Shown: one piece after another, positions 1 through 10,999 of the stretch
Layout of the letters: every line of letters begins with the position of its first letter
How positions within the stretch are numbered: the first letter of the stretch is position 1
DNA from: Orychophragmus violaceus
Lineage: Eukaryota > Streptophyta > Magnoliopsida > Brassicales > Brassicaceae
Assembly (NCBI GenBank): GCA_030180135.1
Contig: CM058239.1
Coordinates: 76,701,823-76,765,822 of the forward strand
Direction of reading: 5' to 3'
Length of the DNA stretch: 64,000 nt
The notes under the pieces: generated by a model
Database searches by the model: none
Seen by the model: only the letters and a program-made list of their open reading frames with translations
Told to the model about the DNA's origin: nothing
Made by a program: the position numbers and the translations under genes

Positions 1-2
1 AT

Positions 3-1890
3 TCAACAACTCAGAAAGGATACAAGTGTTACGTACCAGAAACAAGAAGAGTTTTGGTATCAAGGGATGTGAAGTTCATGGAAAACAAGAGTTTCTACAA
101 TGATAAGAAGTGGGATGACTTGAAGGATCTATCCCAAAACCCTTCTGACCGAGCAATCAACTTGAGAATCATCTTGGAAAACTTGGGTATTTGACAAGAC
201 AAGAGCAAGACTGATTCTACAAAGAAGGATGTGGTTGTGGAGAACTCAGAAGCTACTGATCTTGATCATGACGGGGTCAATCAAGAACCAGAAATGGCAC
301 AAGAAGACTTGGATCAAGCTGGTTCTATCATTCATGACCAAGATGCAGTAGCACATGATATAGAGGATCATGTGAATGTGGAGCAGGAACAAGAACCAGA
401 GCCACAACTAGAACCACAGCCGGTTGTCCTAAGAAGAAGTACAAGAGAGAAGAAGGATCCTTCTGAATGGAGGAACACAAGGGTCTATTGCAAAAGCAAT
501 GCAGTAGCTCATCCTATCCAAGATGTTTGTTCCATGGCTCACTTTCCTCAAGAACATCAAGTGTTTGGTTGCAAGTTGGATCAAGGACAAACTCCAAAAA
601 CTTATGAAGAGGCTAAGGGACATAAGGAATGGATGGAGGCTGTGAAGGATGAAAACAAAGGATTGGAGCATAATCAGACTTGGTATGAGACAGACCTTCC
701 AAAGGGAAAGAGGGCGGTAAGTTCCAAATGGGTTTTCACCATCAAATACAAGAGTGATGGGGAGATTGAAAGGTACAAAGCAAAGCTGGTTGCAAGAGGG
801 TTTACTCAGACCTATGGGAATGATTACTTAGACACCTTTGCACCAGTAGCTAAGTTACATACAGTGGGGATCATTCTCTCCTTGGCAGCCAACTTAGAAT
901 GGGATCTTTGGCAAATGGATGTCAAGAATGCATTCCTTCAAGGTGAACTAGAAAATGAAGTGTACATGACACCTCCTTCTGGTCTTGAAGACACGGTTAC
1001 ACCAGGAAAGGTCCTTAGACTCAAGAAAGCCATTTATGGATTGAAACAATCACCAAGAGCTTGGTATCACAAGCTAAGTTCAACACTCAAGGATAGAGGA
1101 TTTCAAAAATCAGAAGCTGATCACACTCTATTCACCATTCAAAGCCAAGAAGGTATAGTTTTCATTCTTGTATATGTTGATGATATCATCATATCAGGAA
1201 GTGATAACAAAGGTATTCCAAATACTGAAGATTTCCTTAAATCAGTGTTTGATATTAAGGATCTTGGTGAACTAAAGTACTTTCTAGGGATTGAAGTATG
1301 TAGATCCAAGGATGGACTCTTCTTATCCTAAATAAAGTACACACTTGATTTATTGGCTGAAACAGGAAAGCTAGGATGCAAACCTGCAAAAACACCTCTT
1401 GAAGATGGCTACAAATTCATGAGAGAGGGGGAGATTGAAGATAGCAAACCATTTGAGGATATCACACAATACAGAAGGATGGTTGGTAAGTTGATCTATT
1501 TGACAATTACTAGGCCTGATATTTGTTTTAATGTGAATCAGGTGAGTCAACACATGCAAGCTCCTAAGATGCACCATTGGAACATGGTGGAAAGAGTATT
1601 GAAATACCTTAAAGGAGCTCTTGGTCAAGGCATATGGATGGGTTGCAATGGAAGCTCAGACATTGTTGGATATTGTGATGATGATTGGGCTGGAGATAGA
1701 GTTGATAGAAGATCAACAACCGGCTATTGCACATTTATTGGAGGTAACCTAGTCACTTGGAAAAGCAAGAAGCAGAAGATTGTCTCATGTTCTAGTGCTG
1801 AAGCTGAGTATAGAGCCATGAGGAAGCTTACAACCAAGTTGATATGGATTAAGGCTCTTCTTAAGGATTTGGGGATTGAGTTATCAGAAC
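3..1890 (+). pseudogene. Copia pol fragment: integrase end, RT, RNase H part 1
   Basis: One frame runs from base 3 to the CACTA insertion. It starts in the integrase C-terminal region (residues like KGYKCYVPETRRVLVSRDV), passes a low-complexity E/Q/D-rich linker, then full RT: KWVFTIKYKSDGEIERYKA, WQMDVKNAFLQGE, YGLKQSPRAWY and the catalytic VYVDD near 1170. RNase H begins near 1660 (YCDDDWAGD, TGYCTF, SSAEAEYRA). The frame is broken by in-frame stops at 192-194 (TGA) and 1329-1331 (TAA), where relatives keep reading, so no functional polyprotein can be made. The remaining RNase H residues resume exactly after the CACTA target duplication at 7032. Clearly a Copia polyprotein; the lineage within Copia is not assigned. 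Confidence 0.9.
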
Positions 1891-1902
1891 CACTACAAGA
1901 AA
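1891..1902 (+). repeat. CACTA left terminal inverted repeat
   Basis: CACTACAAGAAA; the target duplication AAC is at 1888-1890 directly to the left. Confidence 0.95.
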
Positions 1903-2099
1903 TATGTGTATTGATAGCACATGAGGATAGCACGAATTCGAAAAGTGCTATTGTAAAGGGTATACTGAATGGAGTACTTTATTACAACATTAGATTAATG
2001 CTAAGCCGTACTTTTACTAAGCGGGAAACGAAAAATGAGAATTAGAACCTAATTTTTGCTCTTTATATGAGCGGTAACATTTTTAGAGGGAAAAAGTGA

Positions 2100-3186
2100 T
2101 TTTGGCAGAACAAAAAAAAATTCTAAGTGTTTCATCATCTTAAGAAAAAAATTTCCTCTCTCTCATCTTACGTTTTCGTACAAACTGAAAACCATCCATG
2201 GATATCGAAACCTCTCAGGCCTGATTCTCGGTCAATCCGAGCCTTCAATCCTAGCCTCCACGGTCTCTGTAGGATGAGTTTCCTTCAATCGATTTGTCCC
2301 ATGTTTGGTTTCCCCTAATTATTCTCCGTCTTCCATTTTCCTCGAATTCACACCTACGGACCCTAAATCTTCCTCCTCCTCCACAATCAGAAATATGAAC
2401 CTTCTTTCTGCTTCAGATCTTCTTCACCCAAGAACAACGAAGCTTTCTCCTCTCCTTCTCATCTTGCTTCGCCTTCGTCGGTCACTCTAACAAAGGTGAT
2501 TGTAAGATTCTTTGTTCCTTCTTCCTCTTGACTTTAATCCCCAACTACTCATGGGCATTTTCTTGAGTTGGTTGAGCTGTTGTATGTTTTGCATTAGAGG
2601 TCAATGAAAGTACCGCCTTTTGAAAGGAGTAAGACTACAGTTTAATTGATTAAGGTTTTCGTTTGTTTCAGTGTTGATAACGCTCTAATGTAGCTCGACT
2701 GTATATCAAATTTGACTCCTTATTTATGTTAAATGGCGTTTTTAGTATCTCGTATTCATTTAGAGATTTGAGATTGGTTGCTTATAAGTCTCACTTGTAG
2801 TATAGTTTTAACAAGTGTGGATCTTGATCCTTGCGATGTTCCTAGTTTCTAATTGGTTTTTGATTGTTCGATGCCTATATCAGAGATGGCTTAGCTTTCA
2901 CTATAAAGTTGCATAATATGATTTCTATTGAGCTGTATAATGGTTTTGAGTATTATGATTCTCAGTCATGCTAATGATTACTATTTTTGCAGCTTATCTG
3001 AAGAAATGAAGCACATCAGTGTTATCTCTAATGGTCATTTCAAGAAGCACTGGCAGAACTAGCCATGACATGGTTTAACCAGCCTTCCAGGAAAACCAGT
3101 AGAAGAGTTGGTTAGAAGTGAATTTTCTGCCAGCCTCTTTATGCAATCCTTTTAAACAACGTTATGCTGCTATGTTTCATTTTAAG
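2100..3186 (+). other. CACTA internal region, possibly captured 5' UTR and intron
   Basis: This part has no convincing protein. It contains a C/T-rich stretch (2130-2490) that looks like a plant 5' untranslated region or first exon, then T-rich intron-like sequence to about 2990, ending in a TTTTTGCAG acceptor-like site. It lies just upstream of the SKIP14-like exons and may come from the same gene, but I could not recognise any encoded residues. Confidence 0.35.
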
Positions 3187-3846
3187 GATCACTGATGAGG
3201 CTCTTCTGGAGTTAACCGAGAGGGCTCATGGCACTATGCAGTGTTTGAGGCTCGTAGATTGTTTGAGAATTACAGATGATTCTCTTAAGCAGGTGTTGGA
3301 GCGCAACCCACAAGTAGTTAAGGTGAGCTTTTCTTCATTTACTTTTCAAGTTTATTTGGAACATTAGTTAAGTAAATATGTAAGCTTTCTATAGAACTGA
3401 TCTTTGGAATATTGTTTTGTGGTTGGCAGCTTGGCGTGATTGGAGGCACAAGGATTAGTATCAAAGGTGTTTTGAGCAACTTGAGGGATCTGAAGTATGT
3501 TGGAAAGCTCCAAGTGAAATATTTAGAAATCGGTGGTGGCATCTTTGGAGTTACTAAAGACCACTATGACGAAATGTTTGACTTGTTGGACGTAGACAAC
3601 AATAATGTGAAGCAGTCTATACAGAAGCCGCGTTTTTACCGTAAAGGAGACTCCTCATGTGTATCCTGCGATGATGACCGGGTGCTATATATTGAGATGT
3701 GCCCAAAATGTCAGAATTTGAGGCTTGTGTATGACTGTCCAGCAGAAGCTTGTAAAAGAAAGGTGGGAGGTTCTGAGGAATGTCGTGGTTGTTCTCTTTG
3801 CATACAAAGGTGTTTTCATTGTGGTCGGTGCATCTTTGCAACTTAG
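3187..3846 (+). pseudogene. Captured fragment of F-box protein SKIP14-like gene
   Basis: Two exons are readable. Exon one (3187-3321) encodes an LRR-like segment (ITDEALLELTERAHG, LRITDDSLKQVLERNPQ) and ends at AAG|GTGAGC. Exon two (3430-3846) follows a TTGGCAG acceptor and encodes GGTRISIKGVLSNLRDLK, then a cysteine-rich tail (CPKCQNLRLVYDCPAEACK, EECRGCSLCIQRCFHCGRC). Leucine-rich repeats followed by such a Cys-rich C-terminus match, from memory, the plant SKIP14 F-box proteins, adaptors of SCF ubiquitin ligases. The N-terminal F-box is absent and the end is cut by an early stop at 3844-3846, so this is a fragment. The preserved GT-AG intron shows capture at the DNA level, not through mRNA. 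Confidence 0.7.
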
Positions 3847-3899
3847 TTTAAGAGTCGTATATGTCTTGTTCCAGTGGAATATACATTAGATTTCCAAAA

Positions 3900-5040
3900 C
3901 AGAGTCTGACCTTGTTCATTTGTGTAACTCATTGTCATTGTTGTGAATACCACTATAATTGTATACCAAATTAAATGCACAGAAACATATTTAGAGTATA
4001 AATAAGGTTTAGGGTTTGAAAAGAAACAAATATAACCACTATAATATATTTAAAAAGCAAGATTTAACATTTATAAAATAAATTATTTTCAACATTAACT
4101 TACAATATTAAACATAACCTTCCTAATCTCATATGCTAAAAAATATAATTATATAAGATTTAGACCACAAACACAAACCCTAAGAGTCTAAACCCTATAT
4201 TTCTAACTCTAAACCTTATATTGCATTAAACGTTTTAATATAGAGTATTGGAATATATGGTTTAGGTTTTAGAATATTGAAATATAGGGTTTAAGATTCA
4301 CATTTAAATATAATATTCTTATTTTTCATTTAAAATAAGAAAGATCTATTTTAAAAAAAAAAAATTCAAACATTTTATTTAGACTTTAGGGATTGTGGTA
4401 TATGTTTAGGGTTTAGGGTATTAGAATATAGGTTTTTAAGAATCACACTTGAATATATTTTTTCTACTTGTCATTTAACACAAAAAGATCTTAATAATAA
4501 ACAACATAATATGCAAAAACAAATTTAACACTTAATAAAAAAATTTCTATAATTATTTTCTTCATCATAAACTCTAAAACCTTAACTATATACCCTAAAC
4601 ACAACCCTAAAACCTAAATTTATAAACCTCTAATCATAAACACTAAAAATTTAAACATCAAATAATATAACAAAAATTTAACACTTATAAAAAATTTCAA
4701 GTATAAGAAATTTAACCTTAATTCTATACCCTAAACACAACCCTAAGTATTTAATTTATTTATAGTTTAGTATCATACAATTTTGCTATATATATATATG
4801 TATCATTTATTTATTTTTTAAAATCTAAATTATATATTTTATAAAAAACCAAATAATTTTTTATAAACATTTTAGTATATAACATTTTCTATTAATAATA
4901 AAAAATAAAAGGTTTACTAAAATTGATTTCAAACCAAATAAACCTCCATAAAACCAGAACCAATAGGAGGAGATTACTCAGATCATATATGTGGTACAAT
5001 ATCAACCGTACGATCCTTATTTTTTTCTTTTAGGGATAAT
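3900..5040. other. AT-rich filler with degenerate telomere-like words
   Basis: Very AT-rich DNA between two captured gene fragments. It repeatedly contains words like AAACCCTA and TTTAGGGTTT (for example near 4005, 4190, 4400, 4590 and 4730), which resemble the plant telomere repeat in degenerate, scattered form rather than as a tandem array. No coding potential seen. Confidence 0.6.
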
Positions 5041-5205
5041 GCTCATTCTTTCCTTTCTCTGAGTTTGACGATTCCTTTTTGGTCTCTTTATTCTCTAGCT
5101 GACGATTCCTTCTGATTTTAAGGGTTTATACTGTTTCACTATCTACAAAGCCTCTTGTATATACGATTTATGTGCTATCGGGTTTCATGAACATTTGATT
5201 TTCAG

Positions 5206-5905
5206 CTGTAGAGTACACTCCGTGGCTGATTGTAGGCTTGGGTAATCCAGGAAACAAGTACCATGGAACAAGACACAATGTAACGAGAAAACAATCCCTC
5301 TCTTAATTGGATTGATTTTGAGATGTTGGGTTTTGATCTCTGCAATTCAACAAGTTTTTGTTTGTTTTTAGGTTGGTTTCGAGATGATTGATAAGTTGGC
5401 TAGAAAAGAAGGTGTTTGTATGAACGCAATACAGTCGAAAGCTCTAATCGGAATAGGTATTACTTTTCTTGCTTTCGGTTCTTTGGTTTGAAAAGCTGAT
5501 GACATTTCGGTTTTATCTATATATGATTAGTACAGGTGCTATCGAAGAGGTACCTATCTTGTTGGCTAAACCTCAGACTTATATGAACTTCAGCGGCGAA
5601 GCGGTTTGTATTTGTTTATCATCAAAATATTCTTATCATAAGCTGCACGATCAAGCTCTCATACTTGAAACTGTTATGTTGTCGTTTGAAGGTTGGATCT
5701 TTAGCTGCACACTATCAAGTACCATTGCGCCACATTTTGCTGGTAAAGTTCCTGACTTTAGCATCCTTAGAAAGGAGAACAATGTTTCTAATGAACACTA
5801 TTGAAGCTTAATGTGGGTTTCTCTCTTGTAGATATACGATGAGATGGCTTTACCAAATGGGGTTTTGAGACTTCAACCGAAAGGAGGTCAAGGCTATCAC
5901 AACGG
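5206..5905 (+). pseudogene. Captured fragment of peptidyl-tRNA hydrolase gene (Pth family)
   Basis: Five exons with GT-AG introns can be read: 5206-5277, 5372-5456, 5536-5603, 5692-5742 and 5832-5905. They encode TPWLIVGLGNPGNKYHGTRHN, then GFEMIDKLARKEGV, then VPILLAKPQTYMNFSGEAV, then GSLAAHYQVPLRHIL, then LPNGVLRLQPKGGQGYHNG. The GLGNPG..Y..TRHN, KPQTYMN.SG and GG..GHNG-type motifs are signatures of bacterial-type peptidyl-tRNA hydrolase, in plants usually organellar (CRS2/Pth group). These enzymes free tRNA from stalled peptidyl-tRNA. The last motif has Y where the family usually has G-H (GYHNG). The C-terminal part and the transit peptide are missing. Introns retained means DNA-level capture. 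Confidence 0.85.
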
Positions 5906-6056
5906 GTATGTATGTGCCTCTTGAATATCTAAGTGTGTTCTCTGGTCTAAGCTTGTTCTCTTGAATATCTTCTTTTAGTCGCAGCTTGTATCAATGAATC
6001 CACCTTTAAATGTTTATAGAGACTTATATTGTCAGTTTTTATTTGTCAGAAAGTAT

Positions 6057-6300
6057 TCAGGCTAGGCCTTGTAGAAGAAATCATACACTCACTCTTGGGT
6101 AGACTCCACTGGAGACAATCTGATGCTAGGTTGGTGGTATCTTATCTTTGGATGATTGTTGATAAGCTTTGCTTCTTTTATTGATTTGTGTTACGTTTGC
6201 CAGGCAAGAAGTCAACCAGCTCTCTGATGTTATAAACAAAATAAAGAACAATCCTCACAATCAAAGGATCATGCATCATCGCACATGTTTGTGGTATGTA
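6057..6300 (+). pseudogene. Captured fragment resembling DHFR-thymidylate synthase
   Basis: An exon-like piece at about 6204-6294, after a TTTGCCAG acceptor, encodes EVNQLSDVINKIKNNPHNQRI. From memory this closely matches the DQL.DVINKIKNNPDDRRI segment of the thymidylate synthase half of plant DHFR-TS, the bifunctional enzyme of folate and dTMP synthesis. A preceding piece ending near 6129 (HWRQSDAR before GTTGGT) resembles the QWRHFGAR exon that lies just upstream in that gene. Both pieces carry changes and stops, and the next downstream segment (6386-6430) is not recognisable. A degraded capture is the best reading; a different gene sharing this short helix is possible. Confidence 0.55.
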
Positions 6301-6479
6301 TACATAAATCCAATTTTAACATCAAATTAGATCTCAGAGTGTGGAGTAAAGTCTTGTAAGCTTGTGTGGTTTCTTGTGTTGACAGATATTGGTGCTGATG
6401 ATTTCCTCAGCTTTGAATTGAGATACTTATGTTGAGCCCTGTGGTCCTCTAACATCAGCCGAGACTCAGAGATTTGTCG

Positions 6480-7016
6480 TTTATATATATAGTTATAAAT
6501 CAAGAATTTTATTTTTGATTTTATTATAAATTATGTAATTTGTTTTTTTATAAATTTAATTTTATTATTAATTTTTTAGTAATTAGAATAATATGCATAA
6601 ATATCAAAAACTGAATCATAAAAGTAATATTTGGGTGACAAAATTTATAAGATATAGCACATATAAAAGTGTTAATAAGATATAAAACAGCCATAGAGAT
6701 TGGCCATCATAAATCATATTACAATAACAACAAAACGCTAGTATAAAGTATAATACAGCCTTAAAATATTGCTACTACAAATTTTATTATTGCACAAATA
6801 ATTTGCTACATCAAAATATACAATGACGTATAACAATCGCTAAGGTAGATTATACAATCACATCAAAATTAGCGCTATCGTAGACAAATATTTTATAGCA
6901 TCTCAAATTAGTGATGTCGTATATGGCTGACCTAAGATGGCAGCGGCAAACATAGCGTTTATGGAAACGCTACAATAGACATATGGTAGCGTTTTCGTGG
7001 TGCTATGAATAGCCAT
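6480..7016. repeat. CACTA subterminal region
   Basis: AT-rich non-coding DNA before the right end. From about 6830 it is dense in short related words (GCTATCGTAG, GCGTTT, GGTAGCG, GTGCTATG, CGCTACAA) in both orientations. CACTA transposons typically have such subterminal repeats that bind the transposase. Confidence 0.5.
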
Positions 7017-7028
7017 TTTCTTGTAGTG
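7017..7028 (-). repeat. CACTA right terminal inverted repeat
   Basis: TTTCTTGTAGTG, the exact reverse complement of the left end. The second AAC target copy follows at 7029-7031. Confidence 0.95.
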
Positions 7029-7031
7029 AAC

Positions 7032-7351
7032 CTATCACAATGCATTATGATAATCAAGCAGCCATTCACATTGCCTCTAATTCAGTCTTCCATGAAAGGA
7101 CAAAACACATTGAAGTGGATTGTCACAAGATTAGACAGATGGTGGAACAAGGTGTGATCTTACCTTGTTATACAAGGAGTGAGGAGCAACTTGATGATAT
7201 CTTTACCAAGGCAGCAAGTCAGAAGGTCTGTGAGTCCATTCATTCAAAGCTGGGACTTATGGACATTCCTCAAGCGCATTCTCCTAAACCTCGAAGCTCA
7301 TACTCTTTTTCCCTAAGTATAGTTTTATCCCAAGAGGTTTTCTATGCTTAG
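7032..7351 (+). pseudogene. Copia RNase H, C-terminal part (continuation of 3-1890)
   Basis: Reading resumes with ITMHYDNQAAIHIASN, the last catalytic aspartate block of Copia RNase H, then HERTKHIEVDCHKIR and SEEQLDDIFTKAASQ, a typical Copia polyprotein end. Together with 3-1890 it makes one interrupted pol. The stop at 7349-7351 is close to the polypurine tract, as expected. Confidence 0.88.
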
Positions 7352-7414
7352 GTTTTTAATGAGGTGGGTCTTCATGGTTCCAAGCTAGATCTCAAATCCC
7401 TTGAGAGTCAAGCT

Positions 7415-7424
7415 TGAGGGGGAA
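7415..7424 (+). promoter_or_regulatory. Copia polypurine tract
   Basis: TGAGGGGGAA directly precedes the LTR; it would prime plus-strand DNA synthesis. Confidence 0.75.
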
Positions 7425-7943
7425 TATTGAGATGAAGACTTAAGAAAGTTATCAATGTGCAAAGTTGGGGCACATTGATATGTTTACATTCATCCGGGTA
7501 ACATGTTTCCTTTAAGGAAGAAATGGACAATATGACCATTGGAAGATGCAACCAAAAGAGCTCAGGATCAGAGCAGTCTGGAGGTGGATCAGAGCTCAAG
7601 AAATGATCAGTTGGACCACAAGGACATGTCACTATCACCAAGAAACAAGGCGCATGCCTGTCCCTCTCAATGAACCCGGATTGGACTCTCTCTCTCTCCT
7701 TTAGGGTTCTTGTATTCTATCTACTTATGTATATTCATTTTTTTATGTCTTGACCTAGTTGTAGCTCTATTTAAACACTTGTATTGCACAGAAATAACAC
7801 ACACTTGGGAAAGCTTTTCCCTTATACTTCTTGTGTGCAAAAACTAATTCTCTCTTTCTAGATTCTAACCGGGTTCAACCCTTCTTCTTTCATTCTCTCT
7901 TGCTAAATCTCTCATACAACTCTCTCATTCTCATATTCTTACA
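7425..7943 (+). repeat. Copia LTR (first copy)
   Basis: 519-bp LTR that starts TATTGAGATGAAG and ends CATATTCTTACA, so it has TA...CA ends rather than the usual TG...CA. It is preceded by a purine tract and followed by a primer-binding site. A near-identical copy lies at 8412-8927. Confidence 0.85.
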
Positions 7944-7955
7944 TGGTATCAGAGC
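7944..7955 (+). promoter_or_regulatory. Copia primer-binding site
   Basis: TGGTATCAGAGC, complementary to the 3' end of initiator tRNA-Met, the usual Copia primer. Its place after 7943 shows that this LTR also served as a 5' LTR. The leader that follows is recognisable to about 8100. Confidence 0.85.
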
Positions 7956-8411
7956 ATAAAAGCTCCTATACCTAATCACTCTTCCGCAAATCTCTTTTCT
8001 TTAAGATTCTTGTTTTTTATTTTGAAGTCTTTGTTCTTGAGCTGTTCTTAGCGGTTCTTGTTCTAAACTCTCTGAAGCTCTTCTTCTCTTAATATTGAAC
8101 ATCTTATGATCATATAAATTATTAACAACATATAACATATTTCCCTCTTTTATTTAGTGTAGTTACCGTAATCCTCTTCCGTCATGGTACTCAACTTCTG
8201 ATCCTTTGTGGTGATTAAGGCGCGGGTAGTCACATGTGTAGGAGGAGTTTCCGGTGTACTAGGAGGCCTTCGCATGTTTTGAGTTGAGACAAGTCTAGAG
8301 AGTCTACACATTGTTAGCATTCATGATAGAGATTGTGTTATGCCTTTGGGTTTGAGACTGAGTTTGATGTGTGTTGCATTCATGTTGTGGTTTATGTTTG
8401 CAGGTTGTTAT

Positions 8412-8927
8412 TATTGAGATGAAGACTTAAGAAAGTTATCAATGTGCAAAGTTGGGGCACATTGATATGTTTACATTCATCCGGGTAACATGTTTCCTTT
8501 AAGGAAGAAATGGACAATATGACCGTTGGAAGATGCAACCAAAAGAGCTCAGGATCAGAGCAGTCTGGAGGTGGATCAGAGCTCAAGACATGATCAGTTG
8601 GACCACAAGGACATGTCACTATCACCAAGAAACAAGGCGCAGGCATGTACCTCTCAATGAACCCGGATTGGACTCTCTCTCTCCTTTAGGGTTCTTGTCT
8701 TCTATCTACTTATGTATATTCATTTGTTTATGTCTTGACCTAGTTGTAGCTCTATTTAAATACTTGTATTGCACAGAAATAACACACACTTGGGAAAGCT
8801 TTTCCATTATACTTCTTGTGCGCAAAACCCTAATTCTCTCTCTAGATTCCAACCGGGTTCAACCCTTCTTCTTTCATTCTCTCTTGCTAAATCTCTCATA
8901 CAACTCTCTCATTCTCATATTCTTACA
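8412..8927 (+). repeat. Solo Copia LTR with 5-bp target duplication
   Basis: 516-bp copy of the LTR at 7425-7943. It is flanked by perfect direct repeats GTTAT (8407-8411 and 8928-8932). There is no primer site after it and no purine tract before it, so it is a solo LTR left by LTR-LTR recombination. It sits in the LTR of a chromovirus-like remnant. Confidence 0.85.
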
Positions 8928-9525
8928 GTTATATGCTTCCTCTTTGTGCATGTATGTGATGTTGTGGTTGCTTGTCTATGCCTGTGAGACGTTTGGCTGA
9001 TTGATGCGCATTGTGCTTCGACTATTGGGACGGGTTGGGGCACTAATACATGTTAGAGGGTCCTGGACTCACTGGGCAACTCTAGGTTGGTCATTATACC
9101 ACTTTTGTCTCGCAGGAAGCCATAGAAGGGCTAGAGGGCAAGTTCGGACGTTAGGTCGATAACGTACTTTCGTGTTGTGAGTATGAATATCATGGAGTTT
9201 GTACTATGTAGGATGTTTGCTTTGTGCACCATAAACTATACTTTTTCGGTAACGTTTGTAAAATATCCTACTTAGTATTAATAAAAAATGTTTTCTTTAA
9301 CTCCACGCTTCCATAATATTAGTTTAGTCTGACTAACACAACTCGAGGTCGTAGTACGGGTTGTCAAGCCTTAGACTATGACCGAGAGGTTGGTCGGATA
9401 TCACGGATGGGTCGGCCTGACCTCGAGGAAGGCTAGACTATTCGCATTATTCGACATTTGTGACATATCCGGCCGTCTATTGTCAGTAGAATAGGTCGGG
9501 GTGTTACAAATGGTGGTATAAGAAC

Positions 9526-10989
9526 ATGATTCATGATCATGCTCACGGAACTCGTGTTTTCAAACGTTTTATCGAGTCAAATGGGTCACACTCACAACAT
9601 TAGGAAACCGGTACGTCCGAAGATAGTGGAGTAGGTTGGGCTATGACTTACCTTTTTTGATGCATCGGAGAAGTGAAAAGTGAACGGAGGTAGGCCAATG
9701 GACCCACTATCTATATGGATGTCGGGAAGTTGGAAATAGAGCGGAAAAAGAAAGTGTGGCCAAGGAAAGACGAAGCCTCTAAGAATGTAGGTTTGTTTCA
9801 GACTTCATGATCTTTGAAATCCCGTGCCAGGTACGTATGGGTGCTAACTCTCTTTTGTGTGTGATTGAGTATAGCATGATGTTGTGTGATGTGTGGTTTA
9901 TATTATATGGTGATTATAATATGAAATCGGGGAATGTGTGTTAGGAAGTAAGTGGGACAGAATACTTAGAAAAATAGCAAGGTGTTTATTCTTTTTAGCA
10001 TGTCGATAGCTTCTTAAGTTTGGGGTTTGCTTTGAGAATCCATAAGTTTCCCGGAAAGAGTTCCTGAAAACCAAAGGATTGTAAGGTGGTAACGTTTTAG
10101 GTAACCCTTCCTAAAACCTGTCACCTGAACCAAAATCCCGTAAATCTTTAAACTGGTTGGTGGCGTGGCTCGTGAACGGTTTAGTGATGGTATGGAGAGA
10201 GGCTGAAGACCAGGGGATCGTTCGGTAGGCGGTTTTGTGAAAGCAACAGATCAACGGATCAAAGTTGGGCGATTGACCAAGAACGGTTTTGTGGATATGA
10301 CAGGTCAGGGAGACCAGTCCGAATCGGTTTTGTGGAAACCAAGTATCTAGAGGATCAGTTGGTAGGGAATGAGTGAGTGAATTATCAAGTCCAAGCAGAA
10401 TGTTTGGAAGAGAGGATCGCGGACCGGGAGATGTGTTGTTACTTTTAGGAAGTGTGATGGCACGAGGCCTCATGGGAAAGTAAGCCGGATGAGAAGGTGT
10501 GATTATGGATCCAAAGCAAGAGAAATTGGTAGAACATGGTAGAGACCAGGAAGGAAAAGCGTGAGGAGAGGATAATGAGTGATTCCGTACTCATATGCAA
10601 AGGACATAGTGTCCAGAGCACATAGGAGGACAACTGGGTGCGGAAGATCACAACGGATAAAATGGAATGAAGTCGTGGTGAGGAGTTGAGACGTTATTGT
10701 GAGAAATCGAGATGAGAGAGCTAAGGAAGTAAACATAGAGAAGGACATAAAGGGTTTTAGTCTGAAATAAACCCAATAGAGGAACAAATCTGAACGAAAG
10801 GAATCATGATGCAGTAACAAGATTGTATTTGGATCTGCGGCTTAGAACATTCGAAGGTACCAAACCAGAATCAGATATGGTAAGAGGATGATACTTGAAG
10901 AGTGGTTTTAGTGAAGATGGTGGTATTGTCTCAGCAAGAGTATGGTGGTATCTTCAAGTTATTAGAATTCAAGAACTAGTTCTATTAAC
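9526..10989 (+). other. Internal region of chromovirus-like remnant, no genes
   Basis: About 1.46 kb of non-coding sequence between the weak primer site and the polypurine tract. No retroviral domain is recognisable in any frame, so the element is either an internally deleted derivative or a short non-autonomous form. Confidence 0.5.
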
Positions 10990-10999
10990 TGGGGGAGAA
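10990..10999 (+). promoter_or_regulatory. Polypurine tract of chromovirus-like remnant
   Basis: TGGGGGAGAA immediately before TGTAATAACCCTCC, the start of the truncated 3' LTR. Confidence 0.65.

Larger units (their letters stand above)
1891..7028 (+). mobile_element. CACTA (En/Spm) DNA transposon carrying host gene fragments
   Basis: The element starts CACTACAAGAAAT and ends TTTTCTTGTAGTG, giving a 12-bp perfect terminal inverted repeat of the plant CACTA type. It is flanked by the 3-bp target duplication AAC (1888-1890 and 7029-7031), the length expected for CACTA elements. Removing it with one AAC restores the Copia RNase H reading frame exactly, which proves both borders. No transposase-like coding region is visible, so the 5,138-bp element is non-autonomous. 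Instead it holds exon-intron fragments of a SKIP14-like F-box gene, a peptidyl-tRNA hydrolase and a probable DHFR-TS, all in the plus direction. The strand given is that of the captured genes. Confidence 0.93.
1..7943 (+). mobile_element. Left-truncated Ty1/Copia element (interrupted by CACTA)
   Basis: This Copia element enters from the left edge. It contains the end of integrase, reverse transcriptase and RNase H (3-1890), is interrupted by the CACTA transposon at 1891-7028, and resumes with the end of RNase H (7032-7351), a polypurine tract and an LTR (7425-7943). The order integrase, RT, RNase H with no domain after RNase H is the Copia order. The LTR is followed directly by a tRNA-Met-type primer-binding site and a short leader piece, so this LTR is both the 3' LTR of the pol part and the 5' LTR of a second, lost copy. 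That suggests a former head-to-tail array collapsed by recombination. Confidence 0.85.

Noticed and set aside
3187..5905. Native host genes for the SKIP14-like and peptidyl-tRNA hydrolase proteins
   Set aside because: Both are fragments inside the precise borders of a CACTA transposon, lack essential ends and carry stops.
8533..9000. 155-codon plus-strand open frame
   Set aside because: It covers the solo LTR and its border; the encoded sequence is LTR noise, and the similar frame at 7408-7641 on minus is the same LTR.
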